Source of the DNA: Bilifractor porci
GTDB lineage: Bacteria > Bacillota > Clostridia > Lachnospirales > Lachnospiraceae
Assembly (NCBI RefSeq): GCF_009696005.1
Contig: NZ_VUMV01000002.1
Span: 372,001 to 436,000, forward strand
Direction: 5' to 3'
Length of the DNA stretch: 64,000 nt
Shown here: positions 43,692 to 53,385 of the stretch, piece by piece
Layout of the letters: the number at the start of each line of letters is the position of its first letter
Numbering within the stretch: the first letter of the stretch is position 1
Position numbers and translations under genes: made by a program
The notes under the pieces: model-generated
Databases searched by the model: none
What the model was told of the DNA's origin: nothing
What the model saw: only the letters and a program-made list of their open reading frames with translations

Positions 43692-43737
43692 CCTTTATAG
43701 TTGATATAACTATCATAGAATTTTTGGATTGAAAAAG

Positions 43738-43777
43738 ACATAAACCATCGGTTAAGTGATTAACGGATGGTTTATGT
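43738..43777. terminator. Hairpin after the XRE gene, before the recombinase operon
   Basis: ACATAAACCATC (43,738-43,749) pairs with GATGGTTTATGT (43,766-43,777), extended inward by GTTAA/TTAAC. It lies between the leftward XRE gene and the recombinase and may reduce read-through from the regulator gene. Confidence 0.6.
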
Positions 43778-43808
43778 AGAAATAGATATTTGATTGTTAT
43801 TGAATGAT

Positions 43809-44198
43809 TTAATAATCATTCGGGTTGTCAGCATCGTAATTATGGTTTGAGGATAGATGCCAATCATTGATTCGTAAAATGTTCTTTATGGCTGAAAGAA
43901 CCTCGAATATGTAACGTTTTTCGGTGCTGGTGCAATCTGCCATTAATAAATCAATATCAGTTTGATATTCCGTAGGATTGTATAGCAAGTTCCCGTAGAG
44001 TAATTCATCAATAGTAATTTCAAGGGCATTGCTAATTTTGATTAAAGATTCTAAACTGGGTTTACGCTTGGCATTTTCTATATAGCTTATATAAACAGTA
44101 GAAAGATCAGCAATTTCAGCCAGCTCCTCGGCAGATAAACCTCGTTGTTTGCGGGTTTCTCTTATACGTTTGCCTATAAGTGCATAATTTATTTCCAT
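43809..44198 (-). CDS. XRE family regulator
   Basis: A 129-residue protein: HTH_3 domain at about 8-66 (LIGKRIRETRKQRGLSAEELAEIADLSTVYISYIENAKRKPS) and a helical tail. This is the usual form of element and phage repressors in Clostridia. AAAGGAGGTGAGGAC precedes the ATG. It lies upstream of the recombinase operon on the same strand and probably controls it. Confidence 0.85.
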   Translation of the reverse strand: MEINYALIGKRIRETRKQRGLSAEELAEIADLSTVYISYIENAKRKPSLESLIKISNALEITIDELLYGNLLYNPTEYQTDIDLLMADCTSTEKRYIFEVLSAIKNILRINDWHLSSNHNYDADNPNDY

Positions 44199-44260
44199 GT
44201 CCTCACCTCCTTTCCATCACAACTTGACTTTTTTGTGTTGTAGATAGAAAAATGGTGAGC

Positions 44261-44284
44261 TATACAATAGCAATTAGTTGTATA
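44261..44284. promoter_or_regulatory. Candidate operator of the XRE regulator
   Basis: TATACAA (44,261-44,267) and TTGTATA (44,278-44,284) form an inverted repeat. The segment ATTAGTTGTA recurs at about 44,349. These lie between the divergent XRE gene and the small gene at 44,423, in the place of an autoregulation site. Confidence 0.5.
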
Positions 44285-44422
44285 AAAAGAAGTATATCAT
44301 ATGTATATAGCAAAAAGAAGATTGTCGATTGATGGGAGAAAAAGGCGATTAGTTGTAATTGAACAACAACGAAAAAAGGGTTATCATTTGTGTATTAAAA
44401 ATTATGTCTGGGAGGAAAATAC

Positions 44423-44638
44423 ATGGCAGATAATGAGGAAATCAAAGCACTGGAGAGATTAGAGGAAAAAGGAAGAATACTGCGGGAGTACAAAGGAAAG
44501 TTCCGGCAGATGTGCCAAGAAAATAAAATGATAAAAGGTTCGACAGTGATGGAACTATATGATAAAATTGAAGAGGTACAAAGAGAATATGAGCGCTTAG
44601 ACAGTAGATTGACAGCAATGGAGTACGATATCATATAG
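44423..44638 (+). CDS. Small coiled-coil protein
   Basis: A 71-residue, highly charged, all-helical protein (MADNEEIKALERLEEKGRILREY...) with TGGGAGGAAAATAC before its ATG. Likely a coiled coil. No function recognised; it lies between two XRE-type regulators inside the element. Confidence 0.65.
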   Translation: MADNEEIKALERLEEKGRILREYKGKFRQMCQENKMIKGSTVMELYDKIEEVQREYERLDSRLTAMEYDII

Positions 44639-44763
44639 TGCTATTTTTTTTGGACAAATACTTCTGTTTCCCTTAGTAAATGCTTGCAAGATACATCTCT
44701 AATATTTTTGCCGATTTGTAGGTACAATGAAGGTAACTACTATCGGAAGAGAGGTGTATTTAC

Positions 44764-45084
44764 TTGCGTACAGAGGATTATATTGCAGACAATATTGTAG
44801 CTTTGTGCAAAAAACGTGATATGAGTAAATATCGGCTGTCACAGCTGACAGGTATATCTCAATCTTCGATTGGAAAAATCATTGCTAAAGAAAGTCTACC
44901 AACAATGCCTACTGTGGAAAAAATATGTGACGCACTGGGAGTAACAATGGCTCAGTTCTTTGCGGGAAAAGATGTTCCGGTAAATTTATCTGAGTCACAA
45001 CAAGAGGTCTTAAAGATTTGGGACGGTCTTGATGAAAAAGAACAAGCGGTAGTAATGGCTATGCTCCGAGGACTTCAGAAATAA
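44764..45084 (+). CDS. XRE family regulator
   Basis: A 106-residue protein with an HTH_3 at about 8-66 (VALCKKRDMSKYRLSQLTGISQSSIGKIIAKESLP) and a short C-terminal helix (SQQEVLKIWDGLDEKEQAVVMAML). It starts with TTG at 44,764 after GAAGAGAGGTG. TACAAT at 44,722-44,727 may be its -10 box. It may regulate the restriction genes downstream, a common arrangement, but this is inferred. Confidence 0.8.
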   Translation: MRTEDYIADNIVALCKKRDMSKYRLSQLTGISQSSIGKIIAKESLPTMPTVEKICDALGVTMAQFFAGKDVPVNLSESQQEVLKIWDGLDEKEQAVVMAMLRGLQK

Positions 45085-45143
45085 AGGAAACAGTTGTAAC
45101 GAAAATGTTGACTGTTTCTTTTTTTTATGGGTAGGTGGAGAAT

Positions 45144-45617
45144 ATGTTGATTGAAAAGAGATTTTTTGATATTGCAAAACGTGAAGATGAAGAAATAAAA
45201 AGGGAGCTGGAAGCAGAAAAAGCAAAAATGACAGAAGAAGAAAAATTGGAAGAAAAAAACCGGCATGAAGCAGAGGTAAAGGAACTTATTCGCAAAGCGG
45301 AAGCACGTATGAAAAAACATAAGAAAATCCCTGATTCTAAGAAAATTGTTGAGTTTACACTTTTGCAAAAGGCTGCATTGGAGATTGCAGAACACATGGG
45401 TATGAATATAAAAACTGAACAAAAAAAGGATGATCTATGGGGCACTATCGAACTTGCCTTTGATAAAATGTGGTTTTTGGATTCTACTCCACCTGAATGG
45501 GTTGATGTATGGAATTCTTTATTGACAGAAGCGCACAGTGTATATATTGAAATTAAGGATAATATGATCGTTTATCAATATTCCTATGATTTATCCAAAG
45601 AAGTGATTGTTGAATAA
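45144..45617 (+). CDS. Charged coiled-coil protein of unknown function
   Basis: A 157-residue protein (MLIEKRFFDIAKREDEEIKRELEAEKAKM...) with a Lys/Glu-rich coiled coil over about residues 5-70 and a globular C-terminal half (LWGTIELAFDKMWFLDSTPPEW). The ATG at 45,144 has GGTGGAG upstream; a GTG at 45,135 is in frame. No family was recognised. It sits between the XRE gene and the restriction system. Confidence 0.6.
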   Translation: MLIEKRFFDIAKREDEEIKRELEAEKAKMTEEEKLEEKNRHEAEVKELIRKAEARMKKHKKIPDSKKIVEFTLLQKAALEIAEHMGMNIKTEQKKDDLWGTIELAFDKMWFLDSTPPEWVDVWNSLLTEAHSVYIEIKDNMIVYQYSYDLSKEVIVE

Positions 45618-45696
45618 TGATAAGAGGATAAAACCGGAATGATAATAATCATATAGCAGATGCAGTTTTATTCGTATTTTCGCCAACACGATTTTA

Positions 45697-45724
45697 TTGC
45701 TTCGTGGTATACTGTAACTATAAT
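45697..45724 (+). promoter_or_regulatory. Promoter of the hsdMSR operon
   Basis: TTGCTT (45,697-45,702), 16 bp, TATAAT (45,719-45,724). A strong vegetative promoter about 180 bp before hsdM. The leader holds a short non-starting frame (see remnant). Confidence 0.6.
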
Positions 45725-45789
45725 ATTTTGGGTAAATATTTGAGAAAGAAGATATGTTCAGGATCGAATAAATAATAGAGAACAGATGA

Positions 45790-45915
45790 GAATTTCGCAC
45801 AGTTCTGAATGATTATCTGATTCCGGATGAGTTTGAAAAAATAGCGGGTCTGAATTTAGAACGTATGTTGTGTAAATCAGTATACGCTTATGATTATGGA
45901 GGAAAAAATGAATAG
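45790..45915 (+). pseudogene. Possible gene remnant in the hsdM leader
   Basis: An open frame without a start codon (EFRTVLNDYLIPDEFEKIAGLN... SVYAYDYGGKNE) runs into the hsdM start in another frame. The composition looks protein-like and might be the end of a lost gene. It is short and could be chance. Confidence 0.25.
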
Positions 45916-47686
45916 TAATGATTTAATTACAAACGTTAGTAAAAATTCCAATGATACAGCGGCCTTGATATGGTCTGTAGCTGATGATCTTGTAGGGGCA
46001 TATAAACCACATGAATATGGTTTGGTTATCCTACCTATGACAGTAATTAAACGCTTCCACGATTGTCTGTTGCCTACACATCAGGCAGTTTTGGATACAT
46101 ACAAAAAAGTTGAAAAACTGGCTGTAAAAGATGGTTTTTTAAAGAAAGCTTCAGGTTACCAGTTTTATAACACCAGTCCGTTTACATTTAAGACACTGCT
46201 TGCCGATCCTGAAAATATTGTCGATAACTTTAAGGCATATTTGAATGGATTCTCTGATAACGTACAGGATATTCTTGCACGTATGGATTTTGATTCTCAG
46301 ATTAAGCATATGTCAGAAGCAGGTCTTTTATATCAGGTGATCTCTGATTTTTGTACTGATCGTGGCGATTTCTCTCCTGAGAAGATCAGTGCTGTAGACA
46401 TGGGTTATGTGTTTGAGAATTTAGTCCGTAGATTTTCTGAGTCATATAATGAAGAAGCCGGAGCTCATTTCACAAGTCGTGATATTATCTATCTGATGAG
46501 TGATCTTCTTGTGGCTGGAGATGACTATGCTTTTACAGGTGATGGTATATCCAAAACAGTTTATGATATGACAATGGGGACGTCACAGATGCTTACCTGT
46601 ATGGAAGAACGATTGAAACAGATGGATGCGGATGCTGATGTTACTGTATTTGGTCAGGAATTTAATCCGTTTACATTTGGTATTGCAAAAGCGGATATGC
46701 TTATTCGTGGTGGTGACCCCAATAATATGCAGTTTGGTGATACTTTATCTGATGATAAATTCAGTGGGTATAAGTTCGATTATATTATCAGCAATCCACC
46801 TTTTGGAATTCCTTGGAAACGTGAAGAAAAAGAAGTTGAAGCGGAGTTTAAGAAAGGTACAGCAGGGAGATTCGCACCTGGATTACCGGCAAAAGGTGAT
46901 GGACAGCTTCTGTTCATGTTGAATGGACTTGCTAAATTAAAAGATGATGGACAGATGGCAATAATCCAGAATGGTTCTTCGTTATTCAATGGTGATGCTG
47001 GTTCTGGTCCTTCTGAAATCCGTAGATATTTGATAGAAAATGACTGGCTTGATGCTATTGTGCAGTTGCCAAACAATGCTTTTTATAATACAGGTATTGC
47101 TACTTATATCTGGCTTGTTATGAAAAATAAACCTGTAACACATCAGGGGAAGGTTCAGTTGATCGATGCATCAAATTGTGCATCTAGCAGACGTAAGAAT
47201 ATTGGTTTAAAGAATGTTGATATTACAAAAGCTTGTCGTGATCTGATTGTTAAAGCGTATGGTGCTTATGTGGATGAAACTTACAAAGGGATTGAAGAAA
47301 ATGGTAATGCAATCATTGTAAAGAGTAAGGTTATGGATTCTGTTGACCTTGGATATAACAAAATTGTAGTGGAAACACCTCAGTTCGATGAAAATGGAAA
47401 CGTTATGATGAAGAAAAATAAGCTGATGGTAGATACATCTAAGCGTGACACGGAGAATGTACCATTGGCAGAAGATATTGATGCTTATTTTGAACGTGAG
47501 GTTATTCCATATAATCCACATGCTTGGGTTGATAAGTCCAAGACGAAAGTTGGATATGAAATTCCGTTCACCAGAACATTCTATGAATATAAGAAGATTG
47601 AACCGTCAGGTGTGATTGCTGCACGTATCGAAGAACATGAAAAGGGCTTGATGGCAAAATTGCATGAATTGTTCGGGGGTGAATAA
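45908..47686 (+). CDS. hsdM: Type I restriction-modification DNA methyltransferase subunit
   Basis: A 592-residue adenine methyltransferase: HsdM N-terminal helical domain (about 15-150), then the N6_Mtase domain with motif I region VYDMTMGTSQML and motif IV NPPFG (DYIISNPPFGIPW). The normal DPxxGSG motif I is here DMTMGTSQM, a variant. It methylates adenine at the site read by HsdS. The start at 45,908 has ATGGAGGAAAAA upstream; an ATG at 45,890 is in frame. First gene of hsdM-hsdS-hsdR. Confidence 0.92.
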   Translation: MNSNDLITNVSKNSNDTAALIWSVADDLVGAYKPHEYGLVILPMTVIKRFHDCLLPTHQAVLDTYKKVEKLAVKDGFLKKASGYQFYNTSPFTFKTLLADPENIVDNFKAYLNGFSDNVQDILARMDFDSQIKHMSEAGLLYQVISDFCTDRGDFSPEKISAVDMGYVFENLVRRFSESYNEEAGAHFTSRDIIYLMSDLLVAGDDYAFTGDGISKTVYDMTMGTSQMLTCMEERLKQMDADADVTVFGQEFNPFTFGIAKADMLIRGGDPNNMQFGDTLSDDKFSGYKFDYIISNPPFGIPWKREEKEVEAEFKKGTAGRFAPGLPAKGDGQLLFMLNGLAKLKDDGQMAIIQNGSSLFNGDAGSGPSEIRRYLIENDWLDAIVQLPNNAFYNTGIATYIWLVMKNKPVTHQGKVQLIDASNCASSRRKNIGLKNVDITKACRDLIVKAYGAYVDETYKGIEENGNAIIVKSKVMDSVDLGYNKIVVETPQFDENGNVMMKKNKLMVDTSKRDTENVPLAEDIDAYFEREVIPYNPHAWVDKSKTKVGYEIPFTRTFYEYKKIEPSGVIAARIEEHEKGLMAKLHELFGGE

Positions 47687-47688
47687 TT

Positions 47689-48978
47689 GTGAAAACAGTA
47701 ATTAATCCTGAAAAAGAAATGAAAGATACAGGTATTGAATGGGTTGGTCTTATTCCGAAGAATTGGTATATCAGGCCTCTGTATGCATGTTTAGATGAAA
47801 TAAATCAAAAAAACAGTCCGATTGTAACAATGAATATTCTTTCTTTGACAAATACCGATGGTGTTATTCCATATTCTGAAAGAGGGAATCAAGGTAATAA
47901 GTCAAAAGAGAATTTAGAAGATTATAAAGTTGTATATCCCAATACTATTGTTGCTAATAGTATGAATATTTTGATTGGCTCTGTTGGTTTATCCAAATAT
48001 GAAGGGTGTGTTAGTCCTGTATATTATGTTTATTCAGCAAAATCGCAGATTGATATTCGTTATATGAATTATTTGTTTCAAACGGAACCATTTCAGAAAA
48101 GATTACGTCAGTTTGCAAATGGCATTTTGGAGATTCGTTTGCGTGTATCATCGCATGATATACTTCATCAGAAAGTAGCTGTACCAGATTATGATGAACA
48201 GCAAGTTATTGCTGATTATTTGGATGAAACCTGTTCCCAAATTAATGAAATTATTGAAGAAGTAAAGGCAAGTATAGATGAATATAAGGAATTGAAACAG
48301 GCTGTGATTTTTGAAGCAGTGACTAAGGGGCTTGATAAAAATGTAGAAATGAAAGAAAGTACTATTGAAAATTTAGAATCCATTCCTTCAAATTGGGAAA
48401 TTCGTCGAATTGCAACTCTTTATGAGGAAAGTAAAGAGACTGGACGTGAAGATTTGCCAATTCTTATGGTTTCTATTAATACTGGAATTTCTGAAGGTGA
48501 AGTCGGTGATGATGATCGCATAAGGAAAGTTGTAAGAAGTGAGGATAAATCAGTATATAAAGTTGTTCATCGCAATGATCTTGCTTATAATATGATGAGA
48601 GCATGGCAAGGCGGATTTGGAGCTGCACAGGTTGAAGGTTTAGTTAGTCCAGCGTATGTTGTTGCAAGACCAAAGTGTGAACTGGATTCTAGATATGTTG
48701 AAGCTTTACTTAGGACACCAATATTTACAGAGAAAATTCGTGGTCTATCTTATGGTGTTGCAGATTTTCGCCTTCGATTATATTGGACTTATTTTAAAAA
48801 TTTGAGAATATGTTTTCCTCCACTTGAAGAACAGAGACAAATTGCAGATTTCATAACTGCAGAAAGTAAAAAGCTTGATGCATTGATTCATGAAAAACTT
48901 GAGTTGGTTGTAGAACTGGAAGCATACAAAAAGTCACTGATTTATGAAGTTGTGACAGGAAAAAGAAGGGTGGTATAA
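47689..48978 (+). CDS. hsdS: Type I restriction-modification specificity subunit
   Basis: A 429-residue protein with two target-recognition domains (about 15-165 and 225-385), each followed by a conserved helix (LDETCSQINEIIEEVKASIDEY; ITAESKKLDALIHEKLELVVEL). The repeated element is PPLEEQRQIADFI in half two and PDYDEQQVIADYL in half one. It reads a two-part DNA site; the site cannot be told from sequence. The start is GTG at 47,689, 2 bp after hsdM. Confidence 0.92.
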   Translation: MKTVINPEKEMKDTGIEWVGLIPKNWYIRPLYACLDEINQKNSPIVTMNILSLTNTDGVIPYSERGNQGNKSKENLEDYKVVYPNTIVANSMNILIGSVGLSKYEGCVSPVYYVYSAKSQIDIRYMNYLFQTEPFQKRLRQFANGILEIRLRVSSHDILHQKVAVPDYDEQQVIADYLDETCSQINEIIEEVKASIDEYKELKQAVIFEAVTKGLDKNVEMKESTIENLESIPSNWEIRRIATLYEESKETGREDLPILMVSINTGISEGEVGDDDRIRKVVRSEDKSVYKVVHRNDLAYNMMRAWQGGFGAAQVEGLVSPAYVVARPKCELDSRYVEALLRTPIFTEKIRGLSYGVADFRLRLYWTYFKNLRICFPPLEEQRQIADFITAESKKLDALIHEKLELVVELEAYKKSLIYEVVTGKRRVV

Positions 48979-48981
48979 CCT

Positions 48982-51900
48982 ATGGCTGAAAATGAAAAAC
49001 AGTTTGAATCGAATATTGAAGCCTTTCTTGTCTCATCCGCTGGTGGGTATGAAAAGGCAACAGATGCCGGATATGCTTCTTCTCTTGGTATGGCGTTGGA
49101 TATTAATACATTGGTTGGGTTTGTGAAAGCAACTCAGCCAATTATGTGGCAGCGTTTTGAGAAACAATGTAATTCTGACCCATACAAGAAGTTTTATAAA
49201 TGTTTTGAAGATGCTGTGCAGATGGATGGATTGCTGTCTGTGTTGCGTCATGGCTTCAAGCATCGTGGAATGGATTTTAGGGTTTGCTATTTTAAACCGG
49301 AATCCACACTGAATGATGTTGCTGTGAAAAGATATTCCCAAAATGTATGCCAGTGTATCAGGCAGTGGCATTATTCGGAACAGAATAATAATTCTGTAGA
49401 TATGATGCTTGCAATCAATGGAATTCCTGTGGTTGCAATTGAATTAAAGAATCAGCTTACAGGGCAGAATGTAGATAATGCAAAATTGCAGTGGCAGTAT
49501 AATCGTGATCAAAGAAAACCTGCTTTTTGGCTGAATCATCGTATCCTTGCATATTTTGCAGTAGACCTTTATGAAGCATGGATGACAACGGAATTGAAAG
49601 GTGCTGATACCTATTTCTTGCCGTTCAATCAGGGCTCTAATGGTGCCGGTAATGATGGTGGTGCGGGTAACCCACAGGCAAAAGATGATGATTATGTAAC
49701 ATCTTATATTTGGGAGAATGTATTACAGAAAGACAGTTTGTTGGATATCATTCAGAAATTCATTAGTTTTGAAGTTAAAACCGAAAAGAAAGATGGAAAA
49801 AATGTTACAAAGAAACGTTTAATTTTTCCGAGATTTCATCAGTTGGATGTGGTTCGCAAACTAGTTGCTGATGTACGAGAAAACGGGTCGGGACATAATT
49901 ATCTGATTCAGCATTCCGCTGGTTCTGGGAAATCCAACTCTATTGCTTGGACTGCATACCGGCTGGCATCTCTTCATAATGATGCAAATGAGCCAATTTT
50001 CACATCTGTAGTAATCGTGACAGACAGAAGAAATCTGGATGCACAACTACAGGAGACAATTACGGGATTTGATCATACTCTTGGTAGTGTATGTGCTATT
50101 GATGAAAAGAAATCTTCTAAAGATTTACGGGATGCATTGAATGCTGGAAAGCGTGTTATCGTTACGACATTACAGAAATTTCCGGTGATTTATGAAGAAG
50201 TTGATGATACAACGGATAAGCGTTTTGCAATTATTGTTGATGAAGCACATTCATCTCAGACCGGTACATCTGCATTGAAACTTAAGACAGCACTTGCTGA
50301 TGTATCCGATGCCCTGAAAGAATATGCTGAACTGGAAGGAAAAGCTGAAGAAGAACTTTTGGATGATAATGAACGTTTGGTAAAAGAAATGATTTCTCAT
50401 GGAAAACATAAGAATCTATCTTTCTTTGCATTTACAGCTACACCGAAGGGGCAAACTTTAGAGATGTTTGGTACAGAATGGAACGATGGTTCATTTCATC
50501 CATATCATGTGTATTCCATGCGCCAAGCGATAGAAGAAGGTTTTATACTGGACGTTCTTCAGAACTATACCACCTATAAGACTTGTTATCAGATTGCAAA
50601 GAACACAAAAGATAATCCCGATGTTCCGCAGTCAAAAGCATTAAAGGTAATTAAACAATATGAAGAGTTACATCCATATAACATTCAGCAGAAGGCAGCA
50701 ATTATTGTTGAGACTTTCCGTAACGTGACGAAGCAGAAGATTAAGGGTAAAGGAAAGATGATGGTTGTAACATCATCGAGATTAGCTGCTGTTCGCTATT
50801 ATCATGAAATAAAGAGATATCTAGAAGCAAACGGATATAACGATGTGGAAATCTTGGCTGCATTTTCTGGATCAATCAAAGATCCAGATGATCAAACCGA
50901 AAAAGAATGGACAGAAAGTAGCTTAAATGGAGTGAGCGAAGCTCAGACAAAACAGGTGTTCCATGATGACGGGAATATCCTAATAGTTGCGGAGAAATAC
51001 CAGACTGGCTTTGATGAGCCATTGCTCCATACGATGATTGTAGATAAAAAATTGCGAAATGTAAAAGCTGTTCAGACACTGAGCAGACTTAATCGTACTC
51101 ATCCAGATAAACAGGACACCTTTATCATTGATTTTGTAAATACTAAAGATGATATCTTAAAGGCATTCCAGCCATTTTATCAGGAAACTTCTCTGTCTCA
51201 GGAAATCAATACGGATTTGATTTATAAGACTCAAAAGATGCTACGAGGATTCAAAGTATATGATGATACAGATATTGAAAAGGTAAATAAGATTTATTTC
51301 GATGAGGATAAACGTAAGGCAAATAAAACGCAGGCTGCTATTACTAATGCCTTGTTGCCTATTCAGCAGAAATACAATTCTTTAAATCAAGAACAAAGAT
51401 ATCAGTTTCGTAAAACATGTAGATCGTTTGTAAAGTGGTATGGATATATTACTCAGATCACACGTATGTTTGATAAACCGTTACATAATGAATATATTTT
51501 CTGTTCTTACTTGGCAAAGATAGTTCCTGCGGATCCGACGATACCATTTGTTCTTGGTGATAGAGTAAGGCTTGAATATTATAATCTTGAGAAAACATAT
51601 GAAGGCTCTATTGAGCTTATGAAAGAAGAAAAAGGTGTTTATGATCCGGCAAAATTGAAGAAACCAGTAAAAATGGTGGAAACTCTTAGCCCTTTGGAAC
51701 AGGTAATAGAGAAAATCAATGAGCAATATATGGGAGCATTTACCGAAGGTGACAGGGTTGTGATTACAGCCTTACATCAGAAATTGAAGAATAATAAAAA
51801 ACTGATGAAATCGGCTCAGACTGATGGTAGACAGATTTTTGAGAATAATATCTTCCCACAGTTATTCGATGATGCTGCTCAGGAAGCATACATTGAAAGC

Positions 51901-52011
51901 ACAGAGACATATACAAAGCTGTTTGAGGATGCTGGAAAATATCGTGCAATCATGAGTGCACTTGCGCATGCGCTGTTCGATGAATTACAGCAGGGAAAGT
52001 TGCAGGAATAG
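48982..52011 (+). CDS. hsdR: Type I restriction endonuclease, motor and nuclease subunit
   Basis: A 1,009-residue protein. The nuclease motif lies near residue 150 ([14 protein letters not shown] then QYNRDQRK). The SF2 helicase domain carries Walker [36 protein letters not shown], and FTATPKG, followed by [17 protein letters not shown]. It moves DNA and cuts it when the site is unmethylated. ATG 3 bp after hsdS, with AAGAAGGGTGG upstream. The gene is full length and has no visible damage. Confidence 0.94.
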   Translation: MAENEKQFESNIEAFLVSSAGGYEKATDAGYASSLGMALDINTLVGFVKATQPIMWQRFEKQCNSDPYKKFYKCFEDAVQMDGLLSVLRHGFKHRGMDFRVCYFKPESTLNDVAVKRYSQNVCQCIRQWHYSEQNNNSVDMMLAINGIPVVAIELKNQLTGQNVDNAKLQWQYNRDQRKPAFWLNHRILAYFAVDLYEAWMTTELKGADTYFLPFNQGSNGAGNDGGAGNPQAKDDDYVTSYIWENVLQKDSLLDIIQKFISFEVKTEKKDGKNVTKKRLIFPRFHQLDVVRKLVADVRENGSGHNYLIQHSAGSGKSNSIAWTAYRLASLHNDANEPIFTSVVIVTDRRNLDAQLQETITGFDHTLGSVCAIDEKKSSKDLRDALNAGKRVIVTTLQKFPVIYEEVDDTTDKRFAIIVDEAHSSQTGTSALKLKTALADVSDALKEYAELEGKAEEELLDDNERLVKEMISHGKHKNLSFFAFTATPKGQTLEMFGTEWNDGSFHPYHVYSMRQAIEEGFILDVLQNYTTYKTCYQIAKNTKDNPDVPQSKALKVIKQYEELHPYNIQQKAAIIVETFRNVTKQKIKGKGKMMVVTSSRLAAVRYYHEIKRYLEANGYNDVEILAAFSGSIKDPDDQTEKEWTESSLNGVSEAQTKQVFHDDGNILIVAEKYQTGFDEPLLHTMIVDKKLRNVKAVQTLSRLNRTHPDKQDTFIIDFVNTKDDILKAFQPFYQETSLSQEINTDLIYKTQKMLRGFKVYDDTDIEKVNKIYFDEDKRKANKTQAAITNALLPIQQKYNSLNQEQRYQFRKTCRSFVKWYGYITQITRMFDKPLHNEYIFCSYLAKIVPADPTIPFVLGDRVRLEYYNLEKTYEGSIELMKEEKGVYDPAKLKKPVKMVETLSPLEQVIEKINEQYMGAFTEGDRVVITALHQKLKNNKKLMKSAQTDGRQIFENNIFPQLFDDAAQEAYIESTETYTKLFEDAGKYRAIMSALAHALFDELQQGKLQE

Positions 52012-52139
52012 TTTGGAAATTGCTCATAAGACGGTCTGGAAATATCTGAAGAATGTAGTGACAGGCAAGAATTTAATTTTAGTATCGAATAACATTCTTA
52101 AAATCAGATAAAATAAAAATTCCTTAAAAAATCAAAACG

Positions 52140-52176
52140 AAGGATGTCAACAAATAAACGTTGATGTCCTTTTTTG
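52140..52176 (+). terminator. Terminator of the hsd operon
   Basis: AAGGATGTCAAC (52,140-52,151) pairs with GTTGATGTCCTT (52,160-52,171) with two G-T pairs, and a T-run follows. Confidence 0.8.
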
Positions 52177-52329
52177 ATTTTGGAGGAATGAAAAAAATAT
52201 GAAAAATAGTATAAGTACAAAAAGTGGTATGAACAAAAAATATAAAAATTTGAATCATGAGACAAGTGTGATTTTTTCATTTTTTGTATTTTTTAATTTT
52301 GGGTAGGGAACCAAAATTGGCAATTTTGC

Positions 52330-52349
52330 GGAAGTGTATACACACTTCC
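52330..52349. repeat. Perfect 20-bp palindrome, possible oriT or protein site
   Basis: GGAAGTGTATACACACTTCC contains arms GGAAGTGT and ACACTTCC (8 bp) around ATAC; TGTCCTTGCTG follows directly. The position before an RNA-like hairpin region and the lack of coding suggest a protein-binding or nicking site. An origin of transfer is one idea; no relaxase is encoded in the element. Confidence 0.4.
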
Positions 52350-52457
52350 TGTCCTTGCTGTTTTTTAATCACATAGTGATTTCACAGGGATATCGGGCTG
52401 TTTAGCCTATTTTATCTCCCTGTGTTGTGACCGAAGAAATTCGGGGAACCAAGTGCA

Positions 52458-52702
52458 TATTTATGCTGAATGTGAGGAACTGGGGAGTACAATCCTCAGC
52501 AAGATTCCAACATCCGGAATATGCCATATTGCTAAAATAGCGATATGGTATTACCGGGGTGGATCTTGCTCTAGTGCGTACTGAGACCTCGGCATAAATA
52601 GAAAAAATGGGTATGGGGAATCCCCAGCAAGATGAAAACCTGATGAGAGAACATTTGGCTGAAAGACAATATTGTTTAACACAGGTGGATCTTGCTCTGG
52701 GG
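52458..52702 (+). ncRNA. Two tandem hairpin modules, putative structured RNA
   Basis: Module 1: TATTTATGCTGA (52,458-52,469) pairs with TCGGCATAAATA (52,589-52,600); inside, AGTAC/GTACT, AGCAAGAT/ATCTTGCT, and a 20-bp-class hairpin beginning CCGGAATATGCC. Module 2: CCCCAGCAAGAT (52,622-52,633) pairs with ATCTTGCT-CT-GGGG (52,689-52,702), with ACCTG/CAGGT inside. Both place AGCAAGAT and GGTGGATCTTGCT around a variable hairpin. Further hairpins lie just upstream (52,383-52,425). Known RNA family not recognised. The region 52,177-52,814 holds no gene. Confidence 0.55.
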
Positions 52703-52814
52703 TAATTGAGAAACTTATGAGAAATATTATATAGGGGTATTTGCTATGTTCTCAAAAAATGGAAATAGTGGTAAGATGAATTGGGAAAATCGGTAGTTGT
52801 AAGGAGAAAAAGAT

Positions 52815-53003
52815 ATGTGTTTAGATGATAAAATAATTCTTGATATACAACGAATTGCTTCTTTACTTAACACTAACAAATTATCGTTTGATGAATACGT
52901 TGCTCATGGTGGAAAATTTGAAAAACAAATAATTGAAAATGAATATAGTAGTTTTGGTAATTATTGTGAATTAGCTGGAATAAAAAGATATATTCAAGAA
53001 TAA
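52815..53003 (+). CDS. Small protein with one HNH-associated repeat
   Basis: A 62-residue protein with AAGGAG before its ATG. The segment SFDEYVAHGGKFEKQIIENE and then FGNYCELAGIKR resembles the 'homing endonuclease associated repeat' (HNH_repeat) unit, a DNA-binding module normally fused to HNH nucleases. No nuclease is attached here. It lies between structured modules 2 and 3 and ends before a terminator, so it is a self-contained unit. Confidence 0.5.
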   Translation: MCLDDKIILDIQRIASLLNTNKLSFDEYVAHGGKFEKQIIENEYSSFGNYCELAGIKRYIQE

Positions 53004-53048
53004 ATTTAAAATTCCTGTTTGTCGGAGCAAATATAATGAATAGAAGTG

Positions 53049-53079
53049 CCCATTACATTTTTTGTGATGGGTATTTTTT
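53049..53079 (+). terminator. Terminator after the small HNH-repeat gene
   Basis: CCCATTAC (53,049-53,056) pairs with GTGATGGG (53,064-53,071), one G-T pair, followed by a T-rich run. Confidence 0.75.
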
Positions 53080-53241
53080 GTGAAATTCACTTTTATTCAT
53101 TTTTGAATAAAAGAATTTTGAATCAGCAGCCGGTAGAAGCAGATGGTTATAAAAAGCTTTTGACAACTATGAGTGCAAAAACAGAAAGCTGCGAAAATTT
53201 ATTTTGAGCTAATAGCAAAATTTAATGTTTTGTGATATCGA

Positions 53242-53328
53242 GGGTATGGGGAATCGTAATCTCCATCAAGTTCGTCAGAGAATCAAAATCCAGAAACTGG
53301 GTTTTGAGTTACTCTAGGCGATACTTGC
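53242..53328 (+). ncRNA. Third, diverged hairpin module
   Basis: GGGTATGGGGAATC (53,242-53,255) is identical to 52,609-52,622 of module 2. CAAGT pairs with ACTTG on the outside, and CAAAATCCAG pairs with CTGGGTTTTG (53,284-53,306) inside. The layout is the same as the two modules upstream of the small gene but sequence has drifted. No coding frame lies between 53,080 and 53,385. Confidence 0.45.
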
Positions 53329-53385
53329 TTTAAAAAATGATTTGCCATAATGAGCTAGAATATTAGAGGAGGAACTGTAAAAAAA

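Noticed and set aside
47689-48978. Invertible hsdS shufflon
   Set aside because: Only one hsdS is present and no inverted partial copy or nearby invertase sites were seen in the flanks.
52634-52690. Hammerhead ribozyme-like CTGATGA followed by GAAA in hairpin module 2
   Set aside because: The stem next to CTGATGA does not pair on either side, and the bases of CTG take part in the ACCTG/CAGGT helix instead. The motif looks accidental.
52458-53328. CRISPR array
   Set aside because: The repeats are only three, diverged and palindromic on a large scale, with spacing of 100 to 500 bp and no cas genes.
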